A DNA stretch of 64,000 nt from Syngnathus acus (taxonomy: Eukaryota; Chordata; Actinopteri; Syngnathiformes; Syngnathidae), in NCBI RefSeq assembly GCF_901709675.1, contig NC_051088.1, positions 6,149,693-6,213,692 on the forward strand, given 5' to 3'. Positions 50,971 through 64,000 of the stretch are shown here, in pieces. The notes beneath the pieces are model-generated. The model saw only the letters and a program-made list of their open reading frames with translations. It made no database searches and was not told where the DNA came from. The translations under genes were made by a program, and so were the position numbers. The stretch's first letter is position 1; each line of letters opens with the position of its first letter.

Positions 50971-53900
50971 CTGCTTGAAGTCAACTAATAGCTAATCCCG
51001 CGTTTTTGCCATCTTGTTTTCCAATCCATGCTGTTGCCGTACTAAGACTATAACGCTCTGTGAAGCAGAAAAATATCGGAAGCTCGCTAGCTTCTGCTTA
51101 CTATTGTTACTGGATTTAAAATATTCCGGCAGTGGGAAACAATGGCAGGAGCGTGAAGATGACAACCACTGAGACGTCACAAGAAATGCATTCATTATAA
51201 ATTGTTTAGTGCAACACACAAAATGGTGACAGTAAAAAACAAAAGACATGAACTGTAAGCTTCAGATAATTATGTGATAAAACCATTTCACATATTTTCA
51301 AACCACCAAATGTGACCTTTGATAAGTTGGAAGCCAGGAGACGCAAGAAAGGATTATAAAACATTATTATAGCACTCTTCTTTCCTCTCTGTCTCTCCAT
51401 GACCTTTGAATTATTGATTTTGCAGCTTTGTCGGCTTCCTCTTTCCACTCATCTTTTCCTTTCCTCCCTCCCATCATAGACAACCTCTGTATTTTTTGAA
51501 TTCCTCTCCTTGTTTTTCTTCCATTTCAACACCCAGCATGAACCCCACACACCCACTGCTTGTGTCCATATGCGGGGTGGAAGATAATTGATACAGTGGT
51601 TGTTGCTAGCAGAAGCCACGGGGACACGAATGATTTCGGATAAACCATTGGCGAACGGTATTTCATTAAAAACAGCTTTTTTTTTTTTGCTTAACTGACG
51701 ATGGATGCAAGGAGTATTGTAGGTGTCAATGAAAAATATAATTCTTCATATATCATGACAGAGATAAGGCAGTATGAGTAGGAAATGTCTTGATCAAGAT
51801 GTTTTCTTACTCAGGTGCACTTTGGGTTTACGTTCCATAGAGCAGCCCCCTTGCCATGTGGGACGTTGCTGTAATTAGGTGGCAACAGCTCACAAGATGC
51901 CTGGAAAACACAAACATACTCACACTCTCCAAGAGATACAGGAATGTAGCCAGACAAAAATAAACACAAATCATTATTTTTGAAAGCTGTAAATTTTTGC
52001 TATCAAAAAGTATGAGGAATGCAAAAAATAGAAATCAAGGCACAAAAACAAAGCAAAGCATTGCAGAGCAGAGCAGAGAAAAACAAAACAAAACAAAACA
52101 AAACAACAACAAAAACAAATAATTACATCAAGCTCATGAGCATATAGGGACGTGGCAACTGGCAGGGACTACAAGCAAAAGCAATGCTCCGACAATGGCC
52201 GAAAGGAAGCAGGGAACGTTAAACAAACAGACCGCTGAGGGAATGAGAACACTCGGACAAGACAGTGGCCGAGGGAGCTGATTGGTAGACACAAGGGACA
52301 GGGCTGACAAGAACAGGTCAACAGTCCACAGAATTAAGGAAATGGGCAGTGGATGATTTTGTGTTTCCAAAGAACCTGCTGTGTTCTGGGGATGGGGAAA
52401 AAAAGCCGGGATAGGGGAATAAGGCGAAACCCCATCCAAGCAATGAGTTGAAAAATCATTTCTATTCTACAATATGATTGACAGTGTCTAAACACAGTAA
52501 GAATAAGCACCACCATAAGGATGCCAGGAGAATTTCACAGTTCAAAATAAGAATTGATGTCCAGCCACCCCCAAATTTGGCTCCGTGGCCGTGTGTCACG
52601 TTCAGGATAATTCTGTCACAGGTATTCTAAGAATCTGTCTCAGCAAAAGATAATCCAAGGACAGCTGCACGCCCTCTAATTTTAAGCAGAGGCCTGTAGG
52701 ATACGGGACGTGAGCTGGGACACTTCAACAAAATCAAATCAAATTCAATAAGACGCTCTGTTCCCGAGAGCCGTGGAGAGGTCAGGGCTTGCTCGACTCA
52801 ACCTGGCATCACTTCACTGTTCACTCGGGCGATTTCATCCACTGTTGCTATGGCAACCACACCTGCAGGCTTATGAAAGCACACGCGGAGGTGAGCGCGA
52901 GGTCCCAACACCAAAGCGCTATGAGTGAAGCACTGAATGAGAATTTCGGAGTTTTTATGTCAGTTATAAGGTGAGATTTGGTGTGTTTATTGATCTAGAG
53001 GAGAGCGTCACATTGAGCATCATCAATGCTGTACTAAAATGCCCTACAGCGTCAATAAACCATATGTTGTGATTTGCGTGTGAAATTGGTTTTGTTGCCA
53101 CTTGAGGCAAGACCACTGTGACCTGTAATTTTTCTTCAGTGACCAAACAGAGTGTAAACCAGGACAAAAAAGGCGTACTAAAATAAAACAGAACATCATT
53201 GGGTTAACAGCACATTAGAGAAAATTATGTAAGTGAATGAAAAGTCAATGCAACATACTGACCTTCGTGATTGTACTGGTGATTGCGTAATTCGCCTTTG
53301 CCAAACTGGCAAAACGAATCATGCAAGCTTTATGTTTATTGATTTTTTTAAAAATGTAATTTTTAGTAAAGAAAATGATAAATTAGTCTTGTTCAATCTT
53401 GCTGATGTATTATTATTAGTTTAAATTTGTAATTATGAAGCACTTCAGTCAATTTTTATCCAGCATTCTGCCGTTTGTCCGTCCCTCCATCCTTTTTACA
53501 GTTTGAAAAAAGTTTTTGGTCGTATTAGGGTCATTGAAGACTCTTCCCGTAGGTTTGAATGATTGTTATTTCAATCATTGCAGCCACACAAAGTTGCTAA
53601 CGTTTTACTTGGTAGGTACCAAATACAAACTAAATTAAAACTCTTTTGATAATAGAAGCTATATAATATAGTTTTGGTTATGATGTCCACTATTTTGCAC
53701 AAACTGCACTGGTGGAGGTTTTAAAACTTACAGATGATTAAAATGTATTACTGACTACATTCTAAAGCATCAGTAGGTAATGGGTCCCCTGATGCAAAGT
53801 TTATGTGCTACCAAATTCAAATAATGACATCTCCATATGTGTGTGAGCGGATACAGGAGTGGGAATCCTGGAGGAGGACACAATATCACAAAACCACCTT

Positions 53901-54560
53901 TGGCTTGTTGCTGGTGAAGAGAAGCTTGAGCAGCAGTGAGAATTTGAGCTACCGTCTCATCTCTTAGTCATGAAGTGAAGGGTGGGCCGCAGAGTGCGTG
54001 TGTCTGCATGCACACAACTTTGTGTTGGCTCTTGACGCCGCATTACTGCCGGTCAGCGTGCCTCTCCCTCCTCCGCACTAGATTCCTCTTGGCTTTGCTT
54101 CACCCAGTGGGAAGGCACACTCACCCAACAAGGACATGAAAAAAAATATGTACAGCAGAAAGTCTACACACCCCTGTTGAAAGCCCTGTTAATAAACCAG
54201 ACCAATATTAGTCTGCGTCATTTAACGATCGCAATCGTATTAGTTGCACTAAACCGGCCCCTGCGTCCGATTCATGTCAGACATCTTGTCACTGAAACAG
54301 CACTAAATGAAAATTCAACTCAGTGGTGTTCAAGGAAGCTAAAGAGAGCAGTTACTGTTTCAAATGCCTTTAATGTTTCAGTTGGTATAGGTTTGGAAGC
54401 TTTAGATCAAGACATTGTCAGCAGCCAAAACAAACAAACAAACAAACAACTAATCAATGATGACCGAGATTAAAATAATATACAAAGTTCCACCTTCTAA
54501 AAAATGAAAAAAAAAATCACAGTAAAAAAATCCAACAGCAGCGTGCGCTCTCTTTTTCAG

Positions 54561-54602
54561 TCACACACACGCACGCTCACACACACACACACACACACAC
54601 AC
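54561..54602. repeat. (CA)n microsatellite
   Basis: Interrupted then perfect CA repeat, in or downstream of the ctnnbip1 3' UTR. Confidence 0.9.
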
Positions 54603-55880
54603 CAAAAGGTTGCAGAACAACCTCGATGAGCAAAATGTACAGTAAGACAGCTTCAGAAGAGAGGAAAAAAAACAGATGCATAGACAAATAGAAAACAAAA
54701 GTAAACAGATATGTCTTTGTCATCCCATCTGTTGGCTGTTCACGTTGGCTGGTGAAGACATTAGGAAAAATAGGAATAAGAAGCGCACGACGAGCAAGGT
54801 GAGCTGATGCAAAGACAAGCTTGACTTTCAAACGTTACAATGACATCATTAAGTTATACAAAGTGTACTCAAAACACATTAAATACAGAGTGTGGCTATA
54901 GAAAAGCACACTGATTGGTAAAGATAGGCCAAGTCAATTAAAATATTTTATTTTTCAGTCTGAACACAATCTGTGTATCAAAATGTTTTTGTGCCAATAT
55001 GCCAATTGATAATAGTGCAAGAGAGACAGTACAAACAGAATGCGCACACACAGTTGTGCTATTTTGGTTGATTGTAGTTAAAAATGACCAAATTGTTTTG
55101 ATCACTGCAACGATGCGTTTGAATAACATGAGGCGGTTAAGTAAACAATAAATTACGTGTCTGTTTTTTTTCTTCAATGTCTCAATGTGTTACTTAAAAA
55201 GACAGCACACAATCAGGATTCCCAAGTAACTTTACAATAAACTTTTTTTCCACGTTGCAATAACAACCACATTTTAAGAATGTGCACCTGTCTTGTAGTG
55301 TCTTTTTTTTTTCTGTTTCACACATGTTAAAAAATAAAGCAGCACAAGCGCAACGTGGGGCTTCGTTTCAAAGGGTGGGGGGATCCCATAAATCACACCG
55401 AATCTGTCACCCCGCCCAATAATTGGCGACTGGTGATGAATGGTGGGCCAGCTGTGAACGTGAACATGCACACATATGTATGGACTAACTGCTCAATTTA
55501 GCATGTGCGTTCAACTAAAAGTGAATAAAGGCCATGTGTACTGTTTGTAAAAGCATTTTCATTCTTGAACAATGAGTGTTCCTAAAAGCCTTTAGCCTTT
55601 CGAGGCTTCTGGTTGCTCAAAATGCACTCGAGCATTGACATGCGTGTTTACATGGGAAGTTTTTTCCCTCTTTAAAACTCCATAATGTGTGGGCACCAAT
55701 GTTTTTGACCTTGTATACAGGAATTCAAGCGTGCTTTGACAGAACCTGACACACCTCCATAGTGTTGAGGGAATCTGTGATAAAACTGTGATGGTCAACA
55801 ACACAAATCTAAACCCGGGTGGAGGAGAAATAATGCTCAGCAGTTGCCACAGATGACGAGATGATCGGTGGACAAGTGAA

Positions 55881-55946
55881 CGCTGCAGTGACTTTATGGC
55901 ACAAATTTCTTAAAGGAGCAGCTGGTGTTTAGAAAGGAGGCCCCAC
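55881..55946 (+). repeat. 66-bp direct repeat, copy 1
   Basis: Matches 56671-56736 with three differences, exactly 790 bp apart and in the same orientation. It lies just downstream of the last ctnnbip1 coding exon, probably in the 3' UTR. Confidence 0.88.
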
Positions 55947-56260
55947 CGATTAATCACGGCAGTCACCACACATCGCCGCTTCTCACTTGATCCACCACGT
56001 GACCGACAAAACAACAAAAAAGAAACTACATCTGATGTTCATCCACACAATTTGAGCATCAAGGCCGCCAGCCGCTTTAACGGCTGACCGAGCACTTGAG
56101 CCGCGGCCATCCGCTTTCCTTTAAATTGGAGAGGAAACGGACAGAGCGAGCGTGTCTGCCCCTTCCGGTTCCTTCCTCCATTCTTGAACTCTTCTGTGTT
56201 ACGTACATATGAGGATTTGGCCGGGGCTGGGTGAGGCCAGATGCGGGTCGGGGCTCGTGG

Positions 56261-59200
56261 TCACTGTCGTCGATCCTCCGTCTCTGACCGCGAGAACGCC
56301 ATCACTACGTCCTCTGCACCTGTCGGACAAAGAGTCAGAAAGGAGATGGTTTTTGGAGTCCATCTTTTGGAAGCTCGATCTGTCGTCATGTCCTGCGAGA
56401 CATGTCAGTTCACCTCCAGATGACCCGGCCTGTCTATTTTGCGGCGGCTAAAACTTGTGTTCTCCTCAAAATAGCACCGTGCTGATGGGGACTTTCAAAG
56501 CAGCAGACGTTTTCCTGCGCCCTCCCTCAGATCGTGTCTTCTTGCTTGGTTTGTGCTACGACATGCACAATCAGCGGTGGGACCTGATATGGACAGGTTT
56601 GTGCCTTCCCAAATCATGTCAAGTCAATTTACCATATGGAGATGGAGATGCATCGCAGATGATCAGTGAGCGCTGCAGTGACTTTATGGCGCAAATTTCT
56701 TAAAGGAGCAGCTGGCGTTTAGAAAGGAGACCCCACGGCTCATGAAAACATGACTCCATTTTCAGAATAATTGTCTACAGTGAACTTCCACCAATGTGGT
56801 CTTCACTATTCAATAATTCACCTATTAGTGGCGGCCATTTTGGAATTAGTTTGACCAGTTCTGGAATACTTAAGTCATCTATCTACATTATGAAGAAATA
56901 TTGATGGAACGAGTTGGTAAATAAACTAACCAAAAAATTGTTAATCAAAATCCCGTAACAAGTCCGACATACAATAGCATACATGCACAAGGATTCAGGT
57001 TCCAACATAAACTCCAATTGAAAAGACATTTCTTGTTCAACTCTCATTCTTGCCTGTATGTTGATGAATTGAATGTTGACATAAATAGCACCAACACCTT
57101 TTCAGACACCCATGAAGGAAACCAGCCAGTGACTGGGAAAAAAAGAAAGCTGTTATCTCCACAGCCCTCAAGTGCCTGTTGGATTTAATTACTGTGCAGA
57201 TATCAAAGTAGGCCAGAGACCTTGAGCTTTCGTCTTTATTTGGCACAAACAGCGGACCCTCCTCAACAGAGTCAGACAGACGATTGTGTTTCTATATGGA
57301 ATTGAGGTTGAGCTTGGGGGAGGGGGTTGGATGGGTGCTTTTAATGTGAACTTTGAAGCTTCTTGTCTCATGGGAGTTTACCGGCCAACTAAATGAGGTT
57401 GTGGTAATAAAGTGAACGCAAATAGGCAGCGGCGTGTTGACATTTGCTGTTAAGAAGGTAGGTGCACCTCAGGAGGATGAACACCTCAATTTCACAACGA
57501 CATTTCGGCCGAATTGTGCATCATAAAACATTTGACACCGCCTGAGTGGAATGACTAAAAGGACGAATGGAACTAGGAGAGAATGGGCAGTCCGCATCAG
57601 TTACATGTTAAGAGTCATGTTCGGACCTTGCTCGGCCACTAACAAACAGACATACACGCCCTTTAATGCACAATAAAGCACTACACAAAGAAGCTGAGGC
57701 TTACGCACTGGAAAGGCCGGGCCCCTTAAAGCCGTTGCCAGGCGACAGATAATGGCCAGAATGCTGCAGGCAAAATGCTTTGAGCTTCAGCACAGCTCAA
57801 TATCCGTCTGTAGTCCATGCCCCCCCACCTCACTGTATGAGTGATCAAGCTTAACAAGTTGACAATAACAAACAGATAAGCTACACATTTCAATAATGAA
57901 TCACAGCTTACTTGATTATAGATCGGTGAAATGTTTAATAAAAACTACTGTTTCCTTAAAAAGACAGTAGCAGACATGAGGGTGGAAGATCGACTTGTCC
58001 TTGCAAAACACACCTTCTGAAGTAGACATTTGGGAAGCGAGCCATGAGCTAAAAAGTGTAGATGTGACTCATAACCAACCAGTATGTTAATGAATATGTG
58101 AGCTTCACCGATGATGTTTGTACTTGCTAAAAGGGTGTAAGACAATGTGCGGAATATTTGTTGAATATTCCATGATAAAACTATGCTGTACGGCAATCAT
58201 GAAAAAGCCTGCAGTGGATACACAAAGCAACTCCGACTGATTAAGGACACCTAGGTTAGACTGGCGGCATATTTGCGCTGAAACATTTTTGCAATCGAAA
58301 TTAAAGCGTATTGAAAGCTAAAATGGAGTTTATACATCTTCACAGACTTGTTTTGAATTTGAAATTCTGTCTTACATAACAAGTCTGCATTTTCCAAAAC
58401 TGTAAAGCAAATATAAGACATTTGACTCACTTCAAGGTCGTCAAGTGAAATAAGAAACCATATTTATGCATGAGGAGATGCCACTGACAGAGAATCAAAA
58501 TATCACACTAAGGCTGTGTAATTTGCACGCCAGCTCCCTTCTTATTCAGAATCCACTGCCGCAGCATGTCGCAACAACACCAAAAGCCCACAGGGGAGCT
58601 TAGATTTCCCGGGACAAGTAAAGTTGCTATGGAAACTCCTTTACGAATCGCTCCGCCTTGGTTGAGGCAGCTTTATGTTTCTGAGACAGAGAACTGTTAA
58701 ATAAGACTAGATAACGAGTTCATTGGTTTTACTGTGACGCCAACTGAAATTTTAGCTATTTAACAAATGCCGTTGTTTGAATAAAATGTTGTTATCTCAG
58801 AATAACCGAATTTCCCGTATTATAAGTGGCAGCTTTTTTCATAGTTTGGTGCGACTTATACTCGGTAGCAACTTATGTGTGAACCTATTAACATATTATA
58901 TCATTTATTTTCACACAAGAGGGCGCTCTAGGCCTGTGGAATAATTGGAACTGCAACTGACGATGAGTCTGATGTAAGCGACGTAGAAGAGGAAGCGCCA
59001 CATCTTCTACCTCCGGAGTTGTTTAAAAGTGACAACGTTTGCTGTGCCCCTGCTGCCCTCTTACTAATCGATGAGGCTATGTCTGACATGACCCGCTATC
59101 ACGCCATGATGAGAACCTGCAGCTATTGAAAGGGACCATGTGACCTTTGCATTTTTTTTTCTGTAGCTTCAATGCATTTCTAACACATCAGCCTATTATC

Positions 59201-61509
59201 GTGTCATGTCGAAGGGAACACTTGGCTTGCTGAGACGGAGGAGACATCCACCCCGGAGTCTTTCAAAATGTTGTAAATATAGAATGTTTACTTTTCAATC
59301 ACAGCTATTTTCATACCAATATAAAATGTATGACATACTATGTAATGTAACAACAAAGCAACATAAGGGTCCATTACAGACAATCGCACAAGCGCAAGGA
59401 AGAAGGAAGTGGAGAAATGGGTGCCATCATGTTACTAATTCGGCTGCAGTTTTTGTCAGGTTGACAACATGTCTATTTTTGTCATTCTGAAGTAAGATTT
59501 GCACAGCTTGATCCCTTTTAGAAAAAAAAAAATCAAGTGTACAATTACAATGTAGGCAATCAACTTTAATTTTCTTTCATTATCCCCAAAACTATATTAT
59601 GCAGTTATTTCTTATACTCGAGTTCCTAATATGTATCACAGAGAAATAAGAATTTTAGATGAGTAATTTTCAGATTTAAGTGGCGAGCTGATTACTAAAA
59701 AAAAAATAGTTGCACAATTACAGCATATAAATGAGATAAAATCTCAGAATTCATATTAATGAATCTAATCACCTTGATGGTTGGAGCGGTTGTCCTTGAG
59801 CGGTGAACTGAACATTTCCAAGTGATTAACGGCACTTTAGGTAATTCCATGAGGCCTAATCACTGCACTTTGGATAAGATGAACACCACTAATTATTTAT
59901 TAGCACACAGTGAGAGTGGGCCGGCAGTCTGCCACCAGACACTAAATGTGTCTTTTTGTGATGTATTATGCATACCCAGCACACCTTTGGCCAGCTGTGC
60001 AGGTTCATAAGTACAGAGGGTTTGCCTATTTGCCTATATACACACATGCACACACACACATACATATTATTGTTTACACACACGCACGCACACACATAAG
60101 ATTATCGTTAACATCCATCCATCCATCCATACGTACGTACATACATACATACATAAACAAAAATCTTATGTGTCTATACGTCTGTCCACCTTTCTGTATG
60201 CATCTGTGTACCCATCTCTAATATGTGTAACACTTGTAATATGACGCAGAACAGCATAAAACACTGCAGCCCATTGAAGGTCTGTGCAAAGTCATGCGGT
60301 CTGTCCATTTAAACAGCGTCATCTTGTGGCAGTCTCATGACAAAGGAGTGGTTGGAGCAAAAATGTGGTCAAAAGCGCCATCTGATGGCAGAAATCAATC
60401 ACAGCAACCATAGCTCACTATGAAATGACAGTCTATGAATACTCGGTTGACAGAGGTCAGACTTGCGATGTTAAGAATTCTGTACGGACACATGTGAAAA
60501 GCAACCGTTGGGGGGGGAAAAAAAAAAAGCGCACTCAGCACACAGGATGATTCATTCTCTTGCAGTCAGTTTCTTTGCTACTGTGAGTAATCTTTCAGTG
60601 CTGTGGGGACAGTGAGTGGGGGCTCGAGTCAGGGAATGTGGGAGTTCTGCCGGAGTGCACACACCAGAAAAATGTGTGAACTCACAAAGATGCCAATGTG
60701 ATGTGTTGAATACCATACGCTGGACGTTCTGCTGCGCGTAAGAGTGAGAGTCAGTCTTACCCTGATCAATACTGTGCTGTGGCAGCTGGCTCATCTGACT
60801 GTGGACCACACCTGCATAATTCCGGAGAAAAGCCTCTTCACTTGGCGTAAGCTGTAAATAATGTGCCGAAAAGATGCCATTAGTAAAGTTCCCTTTTACC
60901 AAGATGCTGCATGTTTATTATTACGGTTGTATTTTCATATGACACATCAAATTATTGAATTAATTATTTATTCATCGCTCATTTTATTTTATTTTATTTA
61001 TTATTTATGGTTTGTGCCTTCCTGTTTTTGTTTTGTGTCGCCTACTTGTATGTCTCGTCACCGTGGGATGGAGGAAACGGAATTTCGGTTTCTTTGTGTG
61101 TCTTGACATATGAAGGGATTGACAATAAAGCTGACTTTGACTTTGATCATGTAGCTGAAAAGGATAACCAAAATATTAGAAACAGCCCTCAGTATGAGGC
61201 AGTGCTGTTCCCAACTACTCCAAATGCCAAAATATAACAATATTTCAGTTGGTACCGATTTGAACAGTACGGTTTACAAATGCAGAATGCGGCTCATAAG
61301 GTGGTGCAGATTGAGGTCTCATGTTGTGGCAATGGAGTTCACACGATCACAACTGATGCAAGCTAATGTAGACGTAAAATCAGCTCAACATGATCATTGC
61401 GTGTTCTACGTACATTTGATCCCATTTTTTTTAGCATTAGCAGGACCCGCACTTTCTGTTGGATGTACATGTCTTCAGGAGACTTTCCCGGGGCCTCCTC
61501 GCGGTTCAT
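56261..61509 (-). CDS. ctnnbip1: beta-catenin-interacting protein 1 (ICAT)
   Basis: Small inhibitor of Wnt signalling that binds the armadillo repeats of beta-catenin and blocks TCF binding. Coding exons: 61414-61509, 60761-60851, 56261-56319, with GT-AG introns of 562 and 4441 bp. They join to 81 residues, the same length as human ICAT. It starts MNREEAPGKSPEDMYIQQKV; the helical domain continues through LLMLKKMGSNLTPSEEAFLR; the acidic tail after IDQG reads AEDVVMAFSRSETEDRRQ and carries the residues that compete with TCF. The exon around the start has a 5' UTR part up to 61528, preceded by an acceptor (GTGCACGCAG), so at least one non-coding exon lies further right. The last exon is bracketed by a 66-bp direct repeat. 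Confidence 0.97.
56671..56736 (+). repeat. 66-bp direct repeat, copy 2
   Basis: Second copy of 55881-55946, in the intron just upstream of the last ctnnbip1 exon. The two copies therefore bracket that exon. A shared AGATGATC lies a few bases before each copy, with an indel between. Confidence 0.88.
58804..59110. repeat. degenerate interspersed repeat in ctnnbip1 intron
   Basis: Begins TTCCCGTATTATAAGTGGCA and contains GGTGCGACTTATACTC, wording typical of a fish DNA-transposon family whose ends read CCGTATTATAAGTCGCA. The right end is not recognised. It is related in style, but not in sequence, to the element at 38111-39948. Confidence 0.45.
60040..60165. repeat. CA and CATC/CATA microsatellites
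   Basis: A CA-rich tract is followed by CATC units and then by CATA/CGTA units within a ctnnbip1 intron. Confidence 0.85.
61026..61146 (+). repeat. retroelement 3' tail, copy B
   Basis: Identical over 121 bp to 33523-33643 and in the same orientation. It lies in the first coding-region intron of ctnnbip1. The flanks differ from copy A on both sides. Confidence 0.8.
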
Positions 61510-61528
61510 CCCCCCTGCTCCTGTGGCT

Positions 61529-64000
61529 CTGCGTGCACACAAAAAAACAACAATAAAACAGACAGATTACTTATAAAATAAAACCACAATTAAAAACTAA
61601 CTACCCCATGAAATACTGAATATACTTTGACCTGAGGTCTAAATAAATCCTCCATTTTTTTTTTAAAGCAAAGTCTTTGCTTCAAAGCTTTGTAGCGATC
61701 ACTTTCCCACAAGGACTAATTGTTATTGTCACACAAATTACTGCATTGTAAAAGACGGACAATGAAAATTTTTGAATCATTTCACACTTACAAAGGAAGA
61801 TGAAGCTAAATTTGTTTACCCCAGAGCAGAATTACCTAACTTACTAAAATAGGACATATATGGTCACCAACGCAAGGTATCGAGATTAGCTAATTTTTAC
61901 TCTAGCCTTGAACAGATTGCATTGCCTTTACCACTGGTCAAGGATAGACACAGCTACTGGTGCACTTTCAATTACTTTGTACTTAACGGAACAAAAAGCA
62001 TCAAGATAAACTGTATACACAAGTTGCTAAGACCAAAACTGACACCCGTGCACTCAGCATGCCAGACTTACTAACGGTTAGCCAGTACACTCTTTATTTG
62101 CCGACTCCCACGTCACTCACCAGGCCAGGCACACACACATTTAAAGTAACAGACATTTATGTGGAATGTGAGGACAATAATACCTGCAGTTCACATGCAC
62201 ATTTTGTGGTTTGATCCAAAATGATTTTTCCTATCCATTAATCAAAGGACTAGTCGAACAATCAGAATAATTTATTCTAAAAATATTTGACAGTTGTATG
62301 TCACTTGGGGTTTTTCCCTTGCGGCCGTGGGGAAATCTCGAAAAGCCAGTGCAAGTCCTGGCGTCTAAATTCTATGACAACAAATTCAAGAAGACAGACA
62401 TAGCATTGTCTCCTTCAGCAAATCATGTCAGCATTCAATGTGTCATCGCCTTGTCTCCGAAAGTCACTTTGTAGATTGGCCACCTGAGCTACGCTAGCAG
62501 TAGCATTTCATGTGAATGTTATTTAACCAGAAATGCAAAAGTGTTCTACAGTCTCATAAATTGATGATCTCACACCAGAGAACCCAGCCCCCCACCCGCC
62601 ACCCCCTGAGGCAGGAATAAATCGTTAGAAGCTCCTCAGTAGTCCCAGCTACACAGTTGGCAAGGCCTCATTAATATTTAATGTGATTTTCCCACAGATC
62701 TCATCCTTGCCCGCTACTTCCATCTCTTCTACCCGGTCTAACTAATGACCTATTTTCACCGTCAGTCTGCAGAGATGCAAAATATAGGAAAAGAGGGAGG
62801 GAGTGGGGATCTTTGTTAAAAGACGATAAAAGAAATCAGCAAAGCACACCCGCATCAAAGTCATCGCATTGGACCTATCACGCACCGAGCATGCGGTGGA
62901 ACTTCATAAACAACCAAATCTCGTGAAATAAATGCAAGCTCTGCTTTACACAAAAGTCATGAATCTAAATGAAACATTAGACTATAACCCTGGGAGAGCA
63001 GCATATCCGTATGCAATGATTTGTTCTTCTCTAAGAATTTATCTTCAAGAGTCACAGTGACTCGGCCAGTTCTGGCAATCTAGTTCAGCCTCTTATCTCC
63101 ATAAAAGGGCCACTAATACATGTTGACAGGTTCTTTGATGCAGGGCTATAGTTAATTGAGCAGTTGACTCAAATAGGGATGCGAGTACATGGATGGAGCT
63201 GCTGTTTTGGTAGCTACTGTGAGCAAGTGAATTGACTATGATCTGATCCCATGCTTCTTTACCAATGTCTGTTTCATTTGCGTGTTCCCTTTCACCATTG
63301 TCTACATATATTTTAAGCAGAGGACTGAAAACTGTTGGGTTACAAGTAACCCAAATTGGGTGAAATCGCTAACGTAGCACTGGGTCCTAAAGGGGATGGC
63401 GCAGTTATACCCAGCGCATTAGGTTCAAACCAACATTTTTCCTTGTCACATGGATGATGTGATACGATTCCATCTTCATCCCAATTTGCTAGGTCAAAAT
63501 AATAAACCCAACCTGGTCTAAAAGTCCCAGTCTGCTCAGAATCTACAGCCACCCAGCCAGTGGAAAGGAAAACTACAAATTTTTTACTGTGCACTTCTCA
63601 ACAAGTCATTTATTTTCAAGGATAATGTTTTAAAATGGGTTTCAAATGCTATTGAACTGTTTTGGATCATAATTTGTGGTACAATTGAAATTTGCACTAT
63701 TCTACAAACATTCAAATCAAAATCTGATGGCAACGATTGTAAGACTTAAGAATAGGATAAGAAAGGAATATTTTATGAGCCAACGCATAACACATCGTGA
63801 GTTATGGAGACGGATGTAAACGCACACTCCTTGGAAAATAATCAAAATCACCACGTTTCCCTGCATTTAGCGGACCATCAATGACGAATAGTCACAAGGT
63901 GTTGCCTCAAAACCCCCCTCCTCCCCAAGAGTGGAACGATTATACAACAAAGGCTCATTAATATTCATACCTATTTTGAGACGAATAACATTTTCACATC
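61529..64000 (-). other. probable ctnnbip1 5' intron
   Basis: No coding exon seen. A minus-strand open frame at 63340-63594 is not recognised and lies in sequence with repeated ACCCAA/TTGGGT motifs, so it is more likely repeat-derived. The upstream non-coding exon and promoter of ctnnbip1 presumably lie beyond the window. Confidence 0.5.

Larger units (their letters stand above)
45901..56260. other. gene-poor interval between clstn1 and ctnnbip1
   Basis: About 10 kb with no exon that I can support on either strand. It contains a poly(G) tract, a small inverted-repeat MITE (48484-48700), a perfect hairpin (49190-49266) next to a TA microsatellite, a SINE with target duplications (50604-50970), and a CA repeat (54561-54602). 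The ctnnbip1 3' UTR should run left from 56260; a minus-strand AATAAA-like signal near 54947 would give a UTR of about 1.3 kb. The clstn1 upstream regulatory region is presumably in the left part. Confidence 0.55.

Noticed and set aside
63340-63594. Minus-strand open frame of 84 codons
   Set aside because: Not recognised; the DNA has repeated ACCCAA/TTGGGT motifs suggesting a degenerate interspersed repeat.

Overview
The window is vertebrate nuclear DNA, most likely from a teleost fish. It has introns with GT-AG boundaries and compact genes, together with fish-type mobile DNA: a tRNA-derived SINE with an (ATGG)n tail, small hAT and Tc1 derivatives, and a TA-flanked inverted-repeat element. 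The gene set is that of human 1p36.22. All gene models come from reading exons by eye and joining them at splice sites so that the frame is kept and the protein matches the known family. No alignment was run. There are no operons, CRISPR arrays, rRNA genes or convincing tRNA genes.

Layout. At 161-8367 (minus) lies the 5' part of ube4b, with 21 coding exons; its C-terminal U-box lies left of the window. At 9760-11599 (minus) is a complete four-exon cellular retinol-binding protein gene, rbp7-like. At 12796-15019 (minus) is nmnat1, complete in four coding exons. At 16595-18411 (plus) is lzic, complete in six exons and head-to-head with nmnat1. At 22953-45602 (minus) is clstn1, complete in 19 coding exons including a 30-nt microexon and a 51-nt cassette exon, with a first intron of about 10.9 kb. 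At 56261-61509 (minus) is ctnnbip1 (ICAT), complete in three coding exons. The stretch 45.9-56.2 kb appears to be gene-free, and 61.5-64 kb is probably the 5' intron of ctnnbip1.

How the genes relate. They are housekeeping or neuronal genes held together by old synteny, not one pathway. UBE4B is a ubiquitin chain-elongation ligase, RBP7 carries retinoid, NMNAT1 makes nuclear NAD+, and calsyntenin-1 is a synaptic and kinesin-cargo membrane protein. LZIC and CTNNBIP1 share the ICAT fold, and ICAT blocks beta-catenin-TCF binding. Relative to the human order as I recall it, the clstn1-ctnnbip1 pair is inverted next to lzic.

The least ordinary sequence features are these: a TA-flanked inverted-repeat element carrying a 251-bp tandem array in clstn1 intron 1; a perfect 32-bp hairpin beside a TA repeat; a GC-AG intron in ube4b; several frame-neutral cassette exons; a tandem duplication across the lzic stop codon; and two identical 121-bp retroelement tails. 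I found no convincing new biological system.
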